From assembly GCA_023052935.1 (NCBI GenBank), contig CM041292.1, forward strand, positions 150,216,939-150,280,938: a stretch of 64,000 bases of DNA, in the 5' to 3' direction. This stretch comes from Piezodorus guildinii. Its lineage: Eukaryota > Arthropoda > Insecta > Hemiptera > Pentatomidae. Under the pieces are notes generated by a model, which was not told where the DNA came from, did not search any database, and was given only the letters and a program-made list of their open reading frames with translations. Below, piece after piece: positions 25,141 to 38,000 of this stretch. Made by a program: the position numbers and the translations under genes. Position 1 is the stretch's first letter. Each line of letters begins with the position of its first letter.

Positions 25141-25816
25141 CTACAAATCCTTACACAGTAAAGCGGATTAACTTAATTTGAATAAATGTATTAATGCTCA
25201 TAAGCAGCGATTGAACAGACTTATAAAAAAGTTTGTAGTCACTAGATTAATGATTCGCGATACCAGTCCGAAGGATTTCCCAAAAAAATATGCTACCAAT
25301 TTCTGTTAAAAGGAGAGGAAAATATATTACGTTAATTTAAAAGAGTGTCAAATTCATTGGGGAAAAAGAACATTAGTCAGAATTAGTTTTTTTAATTATT
25401 TTGAAAAAGAGAGGAGTTTGAGAGAATAGTCAGGGAGAGGAAATTTCAAGGTTGTTTTAAAATACTACCCGATTTATTCGTCACAATTGTAGGTGAAAAA
25501 ATATTTCTAATTAAATAATTTTCTCTGAAGAGAGGTATATACACAATATCGACAGTCACTGTAATTTTTAACTATCGATACATAGATAACACGACATAAC
25601 CTATCTTTATTATTAATAAATTAACATTTTACAATTGGAGTACATATATACATATATTTTTAAGTTGTGTAATATTCTTTTAAATAAAACCATAATTACC
25701 GAAAATTAGCTCCATGAAAAAAAAATCTATGATTTAAAATGACTATTGTAATGATTTTTTATTTCAGAAGCTGTAACTTGATAAGAATTTTGGATGATTC
25801 CTATTAAACTTGCACA

Positions 25817-27954
25817 ATGCAGGATCATACTGACGATTTTCCATCAGAAACAGAATGTTTATATACATCTCATTATTGGTACCTTCCAGTTACAGTATTT
25901 CTGAAATCCACCAAATTTTGTCATGATGCTCTCGTACAAACTAGTTAATTGTTAATTGTTCATTATTTTAGTGAAGAAAATATTTGGAAGTTATGTGAGC
26001 TGATAAGTCAAAAGAAAAACAGTTGTCTTGATGGTTGCTATTGTATTTTTGTTTCTAATGACTCTAAAGTAATTCCATTATGGCATCAGAAAGTAGGATC
26101 TGGAGATGATTTTTTTGTTGCCTGGGTTAGTATTGCTTTGTGAGATTAGTCAAAGAGCAATTTTTTTTTTTAATGATTGTTTTGTTTGCTCTCTGTATAG
26201 GACTATCATGTTTTCTTAGTTCGCAGAGATCACCAAATAAGTGTGTATGATTTTGACACTACTCTTGGTTTTCCTGTTTCGTTTAGGAATTATATTGAGA
26301 AAGCAATTGGTCTAGAAAAAAATATGGTTCCTAAGTATAGAAGGTAAATCTAAAGATATATTTGTATCATTGATCTTAGTTTATAATTATTTATTTTGTA
26401 CATTTTTTTATTCATTTTTTATTTTAGTAGGAACTTTTTTGTCCTAAGTTCTTGCTTAGTGTTCATCTTATCGGAATTAGATTTATTTTCTTCAATCACA
26501 ATTTAATGTTTGTTTGTATAAATTATTTATTATGTTTCCCTAAGAAGTAATTTTTCCAGATCATATTTGGTCAGCTCTTTATTATATAATAAGTATATAT
26601 TCATTCAACCATTTGATGATTATTTTAAGATTAAGATTCTATGGTAGTAAAATTCTATGTTATTAATTTTTTCCAGATTATTTCGAGTAATTCCAGCCAG
26701 CGAGTATTTAAAATATTTCTCATCTGACCGTAGACACATGAAAAATTCAAATGGAGATTGGTTAAAACCACCTCCCCCTTATGAACCAATTCAATCTAAC
26801 GGTACTATTATTTATCATGATTCTCTAATTAATATATTTTCCAATACTTAAGATTACCTCCTAGTTAATTATACTTGTTTCATATAAACACCTACTGATA
26901 CATTTTACTGCTCATAAACCATGCTCATTTTTATTTATATTTATTAGATTATTTTGATTAAAAACATAAGCTTGTTATAGGGTAATGTCTTTGGAAAATT
27001 ATATTTCCCTGAAAATATAAAACAAATCTATTTACACATCGCTATACCTCAAATATTTTTCTCACTTTCTCAGCAATTATATTCTGAGAGTTTCATTACG
27101 TTTTTTAACAGACTTTTTTGTGGCATGTCAAAAATAGCTGATCCATATTAGAAATTGGAATAAAGCTTGGAGGATGATTCTGTGAGTAAACAATACCTCA
27201 GGTTCTACTATCAAGACAGTATCAAAGTCTTGATGGGTTACCTCAGATGTTAGATGTAATTATCTAGACAAATAAAATCCTGGTGGAAAATATGATAAGG
27301 GAGATAATTGTAGTTGGCAGTTATTTATTTTATTTAATTGTCTCATTGTTAGACATTTCCTAGTTTAAGAGGCAGAGAAGCAAATTAAAGAGATATTCAG
27401 AATTGGTTCTGATCACATGGAGCTACATGTTAAAAAATGAATAATTGCAAGACATTATTATTTTAACAGATTTTAATATGAAGTATGGTTATTATAAATC
27501 AAACTTCTAATTTTATTTTGTTAATTTTTTATAAAGTTTATAATAAAATTTATAAAGATAAATTTTATTAGTAATAATCTAAATTCTTTCTGGTGTACTA
27601 TAGTCATAATTATTATTATTTATTCAATTTAAGATTCAGTGATAAAAATGTAATTGACAGAGTAGCACTTTAGTTAAAGGCCTTTAAAAAACACATAAAT
27701 ACATTAAAAGTTATTTTCATTTCTATTAATCAGATCTGTTTAATTGTAAGATTTATGGTTAAATATTTAAAATGACTAACAAATTTATTTTACATTAATC
27801 ATTCTGTAATTATTAAGTATTCTTAGTAAAGTTATATTTTACTATTCCAGAAACCAAATACAATCTTGATGAGTTTATATCGATGAAACGAGATGAAGGA
27901 CCTGGGATAGTGTTGGATTTAGAAGGATTCATCAATTTGTTTCAGGAATCCTAA
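25817..27954 (+). CDS. NTAQ1: Protein N-terminal glutamine amidohydrolase, five exons
   Basis: Removes the side-chain amide of N-terminal glutamine, turning it into glutamate, a step of the Arg/N-degron pathway (cytosol and nucleus; tungus in flies, formerly WDYHV1). Exons: 25817-25878, 25972-26125, 26201-26343, 26677-26801, 27851-27954 (stop TAA). All junctions are GT-AG, the frame closes, and the product is 195 residues against ~205 in man. The catalytic cysteine is in HYCEENIWKLCE (codon split by intron 1). The WDYHV motif, which gives the family its name, supplies the histidine and spans intron 2. VYDFDTTLGFP carries the catalytic aspartate. FSSDRRHMKNSNGDWLKPPPPY is the conserved downstream block. 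Start chosen as the first ATG of exon 1, 14 residues before the conserved CLYTSHYC. AATAAA lies at 27980. Confidence 0.95.
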
Positions 27955-27979
27955 GTCACACTTGTAAACTTTACAGCAA

Positions 27980-27985
27980 AATAAA
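27980..27985 (+). promoter_or_regulatory. Candidate polyadenylation signal of NTAQ1
   Basis: AATAAA 26 bases after the stop codon, implying a very short 3' UTR. Confidence 0.55.
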
Positions 27986-28760
27986 TAGTATTTATGAGCA
28001 TAAAAGCTTCCATGTTGATTTGTATAGTTTTCTACTTTTTGATATTTTTAAATATAAATATTTATCTAGTGTGTAACAAAGTAATTATTTTCCATAGATA
28101 TTTATTAAATCTTGACCAGATTTAATTTATTCTTAATATTCTTTTTTATTGGTTGAAAAAAACAACAACAACTATTTGATCAATAATTGTTATAAAGATT
28201 GTTTTCTTTACTTGTATTTTATTTATTTTTGGTAGGACCCTTTAAATACATAGGAGTAAATTATTTTATAATCATAACCTATTAAACCAACGAATCTTAA
28301 ATTAAAAAAAATAATTGTGTTACTTAATAATAATGTTGGTAACAGTTTCTGTGTTATATACTGCTCATTCTAATCATGTATTGTTCAAAAAAATTATTTT
28401 TGGCATAAAATAGTTTGGATGAGAATAGCTGTATTACAATGGTTCCTTAAAGTTTACTCAGTCCTAATAAGATTACTCCACATCTGTCTGGGAATCAATA
28501 ATCATGTTGGTATGCAAGCTCCATCTTTTAGATATGTGTAATATAAATAAAATCCACCAGTACCTAAACCTAATACTAATGTTTGCTCTTCCATTTCTCT
28601 GAATCTCTAATATATTAAATGTTAAATCAGCAAACCTTTACCATGATAATCAGTTTCAACATTAAACAAACAAAATTTTAAGTCTATAGAAAACGTATTT
28701 CTGACATTTCATTTTGGAAAGGATAGGTGTTTATTCAACGTCCATACTTTGTGGAGAGAG

Positions 28761-28798
28761 GCCCTGATGAAGACCTGCAACACCAGTCGAAACGTTGG
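28761..28798 (+). ncRNA. Solitary hammerhead ribozyme motif
   Basis: GCC-CTGATGA, short stem II (GAC/GTC) around a 12-base loop, GAAAC, GTT, GGA. Core boxes are intact, and stem I pairs two of three. No mirror-image arm is obvious within ~300 bases, unlike the other loci. The downstream sequence turns poly-T at 28831. Confidence 0.55.
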
Positions 28799-29016
28799 AT
28801 TAAATATTTTTCACTATTTTCTGTTCCTTTTTTTTTTACCTCCCCCCAGAACCATCTCTTCCTTGATATGGGTGTTATAACACTATAAAAATAAAAGATT
28901 TCTCATTACTTAGAGTATCATTTGTCACAGACAGATATAAAAATTCATAGATGCATGCTTCCCATCAAAAGTTTGGGTTTACATCAATTAATCTACTTAA
29001 ATCAAAGGTATTGGAT

Positions 29017-29232
29017 TATTGTTTGTTTATATATTTAACGTCACTTTATGCTACTGTAGCTAATCGGACGATGCTACAGTAGGAGTCCTAAATTTTTTCA
29101 ATCCAGGTTTAATTAGAATAGGGATCTTTAAGGGGTACCTAACATAGCACAGGCTCTGACCATCTTTTTACATCCCATTGAAAAATCCTAGGACCACATG
29201 CGGGTTCAAACCCGTGACCTTTGGCTATAGGA
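29017..29232 (-). mobile_element. tRNA-derived SINE, 5'-truncated
   Basis: The complement carries the B box GGGTTTGAACCCGCATGTGG, TCCTAGGATTTTTCAATGGG, AGCCTGTGCTATGTTAGGTA and the tail ATGCTACAGTAGCATAAAG-like segment, as in the copies at 59627 and 61841. The A-box head is missing (truncated at TATAGCC). More diverged than those copies. Confidence 0.7.
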
Positions 29233-29462
29233 TTATTGTAAAAAAGTAGAAATAATTTCATTTCATCTAATTATTATTGGTATTCTTAACCTGATAAAAA
29301 TAAATAAGAATAAAAAATGTGATTGCTATGTCTGGAGTTTTAATTTAAGTCTATTAATCTCTTAAGACGAATTGATAAGAAAATAACTATTCTTATTTGG
29401 TTTATTGATTTTTCATCTGGCGAAGTTTTAAGAACTTCACTACACAGGTAATTTTCGTTTTT

Positions 29463-30520
29463 TTCATTAAAGAATAGTTAAAAAGAAAGAATTTACTGTT
29501 GGACTAGGTAGTGCAACCTGTGGGTTGACTTTATTGTTCATACACAAAGAGAAAAAATATTATCCGAATTACCGTAAAACTAAATATTTCAAAAACTGGT
29601 GCATGAAACTACTGCTGGTTAAGAAGAGACACACTCTCATCACGACAAACCTCGATCTGAAAGGCATAGATTAACGTCTGCTCAAGAAGATCAATTTCTT
29701 ATCTTTAAAAGTAAGAAGAATAGAAGACTAAAAGATTCGAGGTGAAGCCAACTGCGCCTTGAAAAAGTTGTATCTTTCAACTGTGGAAAGAAGACTCAAA
29801 GAATCTATTTTATTGGGGCGTGTTGGTACTCTAAAACTACTTTTAAGACCAGCTAATAAGAAGAAACACACTTTGGACACTTGCTTACAAGGATTTTACT
29901 GTGGAGTATCTCCAAAAGGTACTTTGGACAGACGAATCAAAGTTTCATGTGTTTGGAACTAATCGTATCTTTGTGGTTCGTCGCATACTTTTAGAAAAGT
30001 TAATTCCTCTGTGCATAATTTCAACAATAAGGCATGAAGGAGGTTCCATTCCTGTGTGAGGATGTTTCTCAGGCTTTGGACAGGGGATCTTGTCTAAATC
30101 ACAGAAATACTTAATAAAGAAGACTATTAAGACATTTTGAAAGACCACACAATTTATTTTAGTTTTCGTTTAATTGGTTCTAATTTTATCATGCAGCATC
30201 CAAAACACTCATCAAAATTGGGCAGGGGGTATTTGCTAAACCAAGAAAATGAGGATATCTTGAAAAATTTGAATTGGCCCACTCAATCACCTGATTTTAA
30301 CCCAATTGAGCTTCTTCAGGAAGAAGTCGATAGGAAAGTCAGAGATGTTGCTACAACTACACAAAAACATCTTTAGGAGCGTCTTAAAGTTTGTTGAAAT
30401 AATTTGCCATTTGAAACATTAGATAAACTAATAGAAAGAATACCTCGAGTGGTCAAAGCTGTTTTAAAAATCAAGGGAGGCAATTTAGACGAAAAGAAAG
30501 TTTAATTGTAATCACATTTG
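29463..30520 (+). pseudogene. Tc1-like transposase, decayed
   Basis: Frames broken by stops and shifts read, in order, HSHHDKPRSERHRLTSAQED (DNA-binding region), LWTDESKFHVFGTNRIFV (first catalytic aspartate), IPVWGCF-like SIPV-GCFSGFGQG and WPTQSPDFNPIELLQEEVDR (the NWPxxSPDxNPIE signature of Tc1 with the last catalytic residue). I could not find convincing terminal repeats, so borders are approximate. Not functional. Confidence 0.75.
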
Positions 30521-30559
30521 AAACATTAGGGAAAAGATTTAAATTAGGATCGTAACAAT

Positions 30560-30935
30560 TCGAGAGAAAAATATTAAGAATTTATAACCCAGTTTGCGCC
30601 AAAGGAACCTGGAGGATTAGGATGAATGAGTTATCGTAAGGGTGATGAAAGTCGGCCAGCTTCGTTGGGAAAGTGATATAACAAGAATGACCCAGGACCA
30701 GATTCCTAAGATAGGAATTTCCTAGACGAAAGGATTTATTGGACAAGAAGAGTGGGAAAACATCTCATATAAATCGATGGTGTGGCAGCGGATGCGAGGT
30801 ACGGATCTGGACCATGATAGCTTGGGAATCCGCATTTGGAGAGGAGTGGCAAACAATAGAGAAGACTGACGGACCATGCTGCAGAAGGCCTTAACTGTAA
30901 AGTTGTAGCGCTACAGATGACGATGATCATAATAC
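30560..30935 (+). mobile_element. LINE (RTE-like) ORF2 3' remnant
   Basis: One frame reads VGQLRWESDITRMTQDQIPK, GQEEWENI, VANNREDRRTMLQKALTVK and runs into a GATGACGATGAT end. The RWxxHxxRM and DRxxWRxxLQKA pattern is that of RTE-like endonuclease-reverse transcriptase C-termini. 5'-truncated. 30935-32075 holds no gene I can support. Confidence 0.55.
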
Positions 30936-32075
30936 CAAAGTGGTTTTAGCCTGATATGAGTTCGCTCTTTCCATAGAAATAAAGTATTAGAGAAATAGGT
31001 TGGGGTGTGGTAATCAAATAAATTACATCTAATGAGTGAAGTTATTATATTTGTGTGTAGCTGAGGGAATGCTCCTGTAAGTGCTTGAAGATTCTCTCAA
31101 CTACTCAAAAGCTAATAGAAGTGAAGGTATGTATGTAATAAGGTCAAGATTCTTTCTTAAAATGCCTAAAAACCATTCTGTTCTCCATGAAAAAATGCTG
31201 GTGTGAACTTTTTTTTCTTTTAACAATAGTTTTATTATCCGTTCAGTTGATGAATCTACAGGTTGTATATGTTAACTTTGTGCTTATGAATTATCATTGA
31301 CTATTTGCACATCGATTATGATCCTCTTTTCGACAACAGAACAAATTCCGGCTTCCACATTCCCTCGTTTCCGATGGACCTTCTTTCCCTCTCGATATGA
31401 AGTCCCTTTTTTCAATAGTTAAAGACATTAAACAGCTACGGTTATAGATGCTTTTAAAGTTTTGGCCTTTTTTTGAAAGATAATTTGTGTTTAATGGCAT
31501 TCGGAAGACTCCATTCGTCATAGCTTCTTTGGCTGGGTGAAAGAATGTTGAGCGAAATGATCATCACTACCTGACCACTACTGACTATGACGCGTAGAAA
31601 TACGTCTGTTCCCACTCTGCTTATATTTTTTGGGGATCTGACAGAGCATGAGCAGTTCGCTTTTTTCGTTCTAGTAGAGACCTGTTACCCTACAGAAACG
31701 GAACAAAAATTATTGGGTATGGCCTGCCTTATTTATTCAGTAGACAGACCTAGTAATTTGTGGGCGATCTCTGGAAGCTTTAACCAGGTTTGATACCAAT
31801 CTCGTTATAATGTCGAGTTTTACATTTCGTTTGCTTAAATGGATATTTAAATAAACTTCAAATCGATAAAAGTTCGTAAATAAGTGTATAGCGAAATATC
31901 ATGGACAATATAAAGATGAATATATTCAATAGATGTATCGATTTATCCGTGTCAAACCCAAGGAGGGTTATAGCACCTGACTGAAACTTAGATAACAGAT
32001 GAGTCAGTTGTTCCAACTTAAGTGGCTTGATTCGTTGTTTTCTCTTTAGTTAATTGTTTTATATAAATTTATATA

Positions 32076-35000
32076 ATGACTTCGGCTATGGAAAGTATCC
32101 TTATCAACTGTGTAACAAACCATTATTATTTTCAACAGTGTAATTTGTAGGATGGTAAATGTTTCAAAGAATAAATAGGAATTTTATAAGCAGTTGATCA
32201 GATTAAATTTTTTATACATTTTTATTCTTTTTGTTTTTATTAATTACACCATTGCTTTAAGTAACTTAGAAAAGTGTGAAATTAGAGATCATTATTATTT
32301 AAATTGTCAATGGTACTTCTGACATTATATTAGTCATTTTCAGTATAGTTATTAAAATATATTTTTAATTAAAAAGCCAATCTCTTAATTTGAATAATGA
32401 TGCTCATTTTCATATTATTTATAATTGTTAGAAATACTTGTTAGGTTGTCAAAAAAAAACTTTTTAACACAGATTTGTAAATTTTCCTTTATTATGAAAA
32501 TTTAGATCATTTGTTCAATTTGAAATTTGCGGTAAAGGAATTGGAAAGAAACTCAAAAAGATGCGAGAAAGAAGAAAAAGCAGAAAAATTAAAAGCCAAA
32601 AAGGCTATTCAGAAAGGAAATGTAGAAGTTGCCAGAATCCATGCTGAAAATGCAATTCGACAGAAAAATCAATCTGTTAATTATTTAAGAATGAGTGCAA
32701 GAGTTGATGCTGTTGCTAGTCGTGTACAGACAGCTCTTACTACTAGAAAGGTATTATTGTTTATATTTTTTTCTGGTTTAAGTGTTTAATATATAAAAAA
32801 AATATTACTGTTCCTAATTTGCTTGTTTATATATTTTATTTTTTGCTTTATATCAGTCATTGATGATTGGATCTTCCATTTTCGAACAATTTTTAAGTTC
32901 AGTTATCACTACTCAGTTACTGTTGATTCCAAATTCCTTTTTTCAGTATAATGATTGCAGTTAAAGCAAAAGTTATAAATGATTACTTTGGTTGATTATG
33001 TAAAATATTAAGTATAATAATTTTTAAAAGTAAAAAATTTCTTATCAGGATAAATAAAAGTGCTTCTTCACTATTCATAGTAGTAGGCTTTATCATAATC
33101 AACGTTTTTAGTATATACTCTTTCAACTGTTAAAAGCATGTTTCTCTTTTATTTTGCAATGTTACTATCTCATTAATTAAAGTCCTCTTTATTAGAAAAT
33201 CAAAGTTAAACTGAAGTTATTAATAAATATTAAAGACCCTTCAGCCTGGAATTATTATTATTTAATTTTTTTTAATCATCATTAGAGATCGGATTTTCAT
33301 GATTTTGCTCAATTTATTTGCTAGGATGTGTCAGCATCAAACCCAGGCAGCTATCCCGTTCATGTAGTAGTGAATAATATATTATAATTGTGTATTGCAT
33401 CACGTTTTGCCTGTTGGGCTGAATTGCACGTATTTGATTTTTATTGCATTAAATTGCATTGTTTGCACTCTTTTAGTTTGAGTTAAATTTGATTATTAAA
33501 TTTTAATATCACAATTGATCTAACCAACTTTTTGATAGTAAAAATACATAGATCTACTAATGAATATTAAAAATTTTATTTTATCATCTTTCTCTGGTTG
33601 AATCTACAATTAAATTATTATTTAAGAAGAGAACAAATAAATGGAAATATTAGGACTGCTAATTTCAGTAAGTAAACAAACACATCTGTCTATTATAATG
33701 AATTTCATTGTTTTTATCCACTACCGGGGCTACGAAGAGGTTCATTGTTATTCATGTTATTCTGAATCCTCTGGTTACAACCCTTTATAATTCTCTCTGA
33801 GTATCTAGTTTTAAGAGCGATTTCAAGTATCAAATTTTCTTCAGAATTTGTAATGGTTAAATAATTTAAATATCAATGTTAAATAATGCCGAAAGGATAA
33901 CATGTGTATTGTCGAAAATTAAAACCAGCATATCTTATTACCCTGAGCTTAGATCTGATAGGAAAACTGTTTTGTATTGCTTGTGATCAGTCAATACTAG
34001 TGATGGGCAAATACTCAAAAAATTTGAGTACTGATTACTGTAATCAAATGACGCTCGCTGCTGATTACAAAAATCTACTCAGCTTTCCTCCTGATTACTT
34101 TCGATTTTCCACTGTAATAAAAATTTTCGTACTTTTGACTACTTGATTACTTTTTTGTATGATGTGGCCAGAATAGAGTATATTAAATACATCTATTAAG
34201 TTAATTTATATTAATAATTTCTTTAAGCCATCTTTTTTTTAAATATTTTTCATTTTAGGCTAGGTGGCAGCGTCCCCAAAGGTTCGTTACCGATTATACT
34301 ATTAATTTTAATCGCGCTCGCTCAAGAATAGGTTTATTTTAACTTTTTCGTATTCATACGATACCAGGCTAGGTGGCAGCGTCCCCAAAGGTTCGTTACC
34401 GATTATACTATTAATTTTGATCGCGCTCGCTCAAGAATAGGTTTATTTTAACTTTTTCGTATTTATTCGATACCAGGCTAGGTGGCAGCGTCCCCAAAGG
34501 TTCGTTACCGATTATACTATTAATTTTAATCGCGCTCGCTCAAGAATAGGTTTATTTTAACTTGTTCGTATTTATTCAATACCAGGCTAGGTAGCTTCGT
34601 TGCCAAGGGTGTGTTACCGATTATCCTATTAATTTTAATCGTGCTCACTTAAGTAGAAGTTTATATTTAGAGGAAATATATTTACTTTTTAAAGGATTTG
34701 GTTATTGGTATAATTGATTTCAGTGAGTTGCTGTAGAGTAGATTGTGTTTGAAAATTTGTTATCAATAAAAATCCTGATGTTAAACTGATTATTATCAAT
34801 CACCAACATACTAACCAAAAATATAACTATATTATACCGATAAATAAAAAATTTTAAAAAAACTTAAAATAAACATACACTAGACCAGCTGACTAAAAAA
34901 AGAATAACACATTCACTTACTAAACCCTCTAAAACACATATACACATATAACAAATTAACATTAAAAAAAAAAAAAACCAAAAAAATTAAAACAAATAAA

Positions 35001-38000
35001 TGTTTTTGAAGACGCACGTAAAATTAATAAAAAACGTTTATTAGCCAAACCACCGAAAAATAAAATACAGAAATGTTAGAATTTAAAATTAAAAGTATAG
35101 TATGTATAAGAACCGTTGGGAACCCAGCTACCGAGCCTGGTACTGAATAAAAACGAGAAAATTTAAATAAACCTATTCTTGAGCGAGCGCGGTTAAAATT
35201 AATTGTATAATCGGTAACGAACCTTTGGGGACGCAGCCACCTAGCCTGATATCGAATAAATACGAAAAAGTTAAAATAAACCTATTCTTGAGCGAGCGCG
35301 ATTAAAATTAATAGTATAATCGGTAACGAACCTTTGGGGACGCAGCCACCGAGCCTGATATCGAATAAATACGAAAAAGTTAAAATAAACCTATTCTTGA
35401 GCGAGCGCGATTAAAATTAATAGTATAATCGGTAACGAACCTTTGGGGACGCAGCCATCTAGCCTAAAATGAAAAATATTTAAAAAAAAGATGGCTTAAA
35501 GAAATTATTAATATAAATTAACTTAATAGATGTATTTAATATACTCTATTCTGGCCACGTCATACAAAAAAAGTAATCAAGTGGTCAAAAGTACGAAAAT
35601 GTTTATTACAGAGGAAAATAGAAAGTAATCAGGAGGAAAGCTGAGTAGATTTTGTAATCAGCAGCGAGAGTCATTTGATTACAGTAATCAGTACTCAATT
35701 TTTTTGAGTATTTGCCCATCACTAGTCAATACCAACAGGGTATAAAAGAAAATTCAAAACAGATGCTAATTGTAAAACTTTTAACAATAATAACCTTGAA
35801 CTGTAGGGAAGTAATTTCTCAACAAAACAACTTCTTAGGGTCAACTTCCTCTTCCATATAGATTTAGGTTAATTCCTTTTTTGGGCATTTAAGGTGTATA
35901 TATCCTCAATTTTATATCCTGTGGTTTTGCTGCACCATTTTGCACATCTTAAGATTTTTACTGCATGATATTGCACATGTTTTAGCTTTTTACTGCCCAA
36001 AAATCTGGTCTCTAATCATCATCATATTCTGTTCCTCGTCTACCAATTTGGTGTAGAGGTTTTGCAGGAGTGATACTTCATGTCAGTCCCACTCTCCTCA
36101 GGAATTACTCCCTTCAAGTATGTGCAATATAATACTGTGCAATACGATTTGTATTCGGGATCACCAGAGACACTCATAAGACCCAGTATTTTGCCGAGTT
36201 AAGGTGGCTTTATCCTCGTTACAGTTGCCAGTATTTCCTAGCTTCCTTCCTCTATCAGAACTTATTGTCCCAGCTATATCTTCCAATCCCTTCAATTTAA
36301 AATCATTATTGCAGTCCCATCTTTCTGACCTCTACTCTCCTCACCATATGCTGCCTTTGACAAGTCCTTTTTTGCCAAAGCAACTTCTCTTTGGAATTCT
36401 ATCCTTCCTGAGACCCGTCATGTAAAATCTGCTTCCTCCTTCATATCGCTCCTTTTCAACCACCTTCTCCTTATCCAGTCAAACAGACAATAACCTCAAA
36501 CTGCAGATGCTAGAAATACCGATTTTGTTGTGTATATATTATTTAAATTATCACTGATGAAATATCTATTTCTGTTTTTTTTTTATTTTCATTATAAGAG
36601 TTTGGAATTTGTAAATATGTTTGTAATTTATAGTTATATAATTTAGTTTACAACCTTAATTTTTTTTTTTTAGTTTAGTAATTTGTTGTTCAAAGCCATT
36701 ACCACATTGTTCTGATCATCAATTCTGTATTTTTATTTTATTCTTAAGGGACTTTAGACCCAGGATAATAAAGAAGTTTTTTCATTTTCATTTTATTTTT
36801 TTTTCATTCATTTTAAGTGGTTCTTCTACTACCCCTGGATCTGGTGCCGTCCACTTGAGCCTCCATTGCTCTCCTCGGGTATCTTCCTCTCTCTATCCTT
36901 TAGACATGCCCAAGCCATCTCAGCTGAGAGCCCCTTATTGCGTCCAGCATGGGCTTTGCATCCAGGGTTAGCCTGATGTTCCAGTTTCTTATCTCATCCA
37001 TTTTGTTTTACCTGTTCTAGGTCTTAGGAACCTCATTTCCTGGGCTTGAATCTTGCTTTCACTTTTAAGGTTAAGGCCCATGATTCACTTCTATGGGTGA
37101 GAATGAGTGGGTAGAAAGATTTGTAGATGGTCATTGTTGTCTAGGTTGATTGTTCTCTTTTCCTTAAAAAATTTTGAATGGATCATATGGTAAACTTTAC
37201 TTGCCGCTGATACTCTTTCATTTATTTCTTCATTTAATCTTCCATCCTTACTTATCATCTCACCCATATATTTAAAAGTATCTACTTTTCCCCCAGAAGA
37301 TTATTTATAGTCAAAAGAGTCGGATCCCTTGAAATAACCATAAACTTTGTCTTCTTGACATTAACCTTCATGCTCCTTTTCTTCAGTTCCTTACAGAGTC
37401 TATCAGTATTATATTGCAGCTTGTCTACCGAGTACAATGAACACCAAATCGCCTGCAAAGGCAAGGATCCTCATTTCTATCTGTTTCCATAGCCAGTTTC
37501 TCAAATGAAATCTCCTCTTTCTCCTGCAACTCTTTATTACATCATCCATAATTATTATAAACAGGAGATGGCTGAGGCTATCTCCCTGTCTTATACCTGC
37601 TGTTATGAACTCCTCAAAGCTGTCATGTGTTGTCCTAAAAACATTTCTTTATTGGGTGTAAAGACATTTAATCTTATCAATGATTGATGGTGGCACACCC
37701 TCCTTCTAAGGACATTACAAATTTTTATCCTGGGAATCGACTCAAAAGCTTTTTCTGAGTCTATAAAGCTAAGAAACACCTTGTTCTTGTACTCTATACA
37801 TTTTTCAATCATCTGCCTGAAGATAAAGGTAACATCTTGAGTCCCTCTATTAGGTCTAAATCCACACTGAGGTTCGTCTAGTTGATCTTCAATATGGTCT
37901 CTTATCCTCCTTTCAAGAACTCAACTATTACTTTCCCTTGGACACTCATCAGTGATATGCCCCTATGTTATTGGTACAATCGATTCTCCTTTTTTAAAAA

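Larger units (their letters stand above)
33998..35724. mobile_element. hAT-like foldback element with 8-bp target duplication
   Basis: Starts TAGTGATGGGCAAATACTC and ends with the complement GAGTATTTGCCCATCACTA, flanked on both sides by GTCAATAC (33990-33997 and 35725-35732). The 8-bp duplication and TAGTGATGGGC terminus fit the hAT superfamily. The inverted arms are ~620-640 bp each and nearly identical. Each contains tandem units of exactly 109 bp (left starts at 34257, 34366, 34475, 34584), with AGGCTAGGTGGCAGCGTCCC and ATCGCGCTCGCTCAAGAATA in each unit. The ~470-bp centre is AT-rich and non-coding. No transposase; it lies in CHMP1 intron 2. Confidence 0.9.

Noticed and set aside
31294..31793. 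Two ORFs (75 residues minus, 68 plus) in a slightly GC-richer stretch upstream of CHMP1.
   Set aside because: No family resemblance and no splice partners; they may be old transposon sequence, but nothing supports a call.
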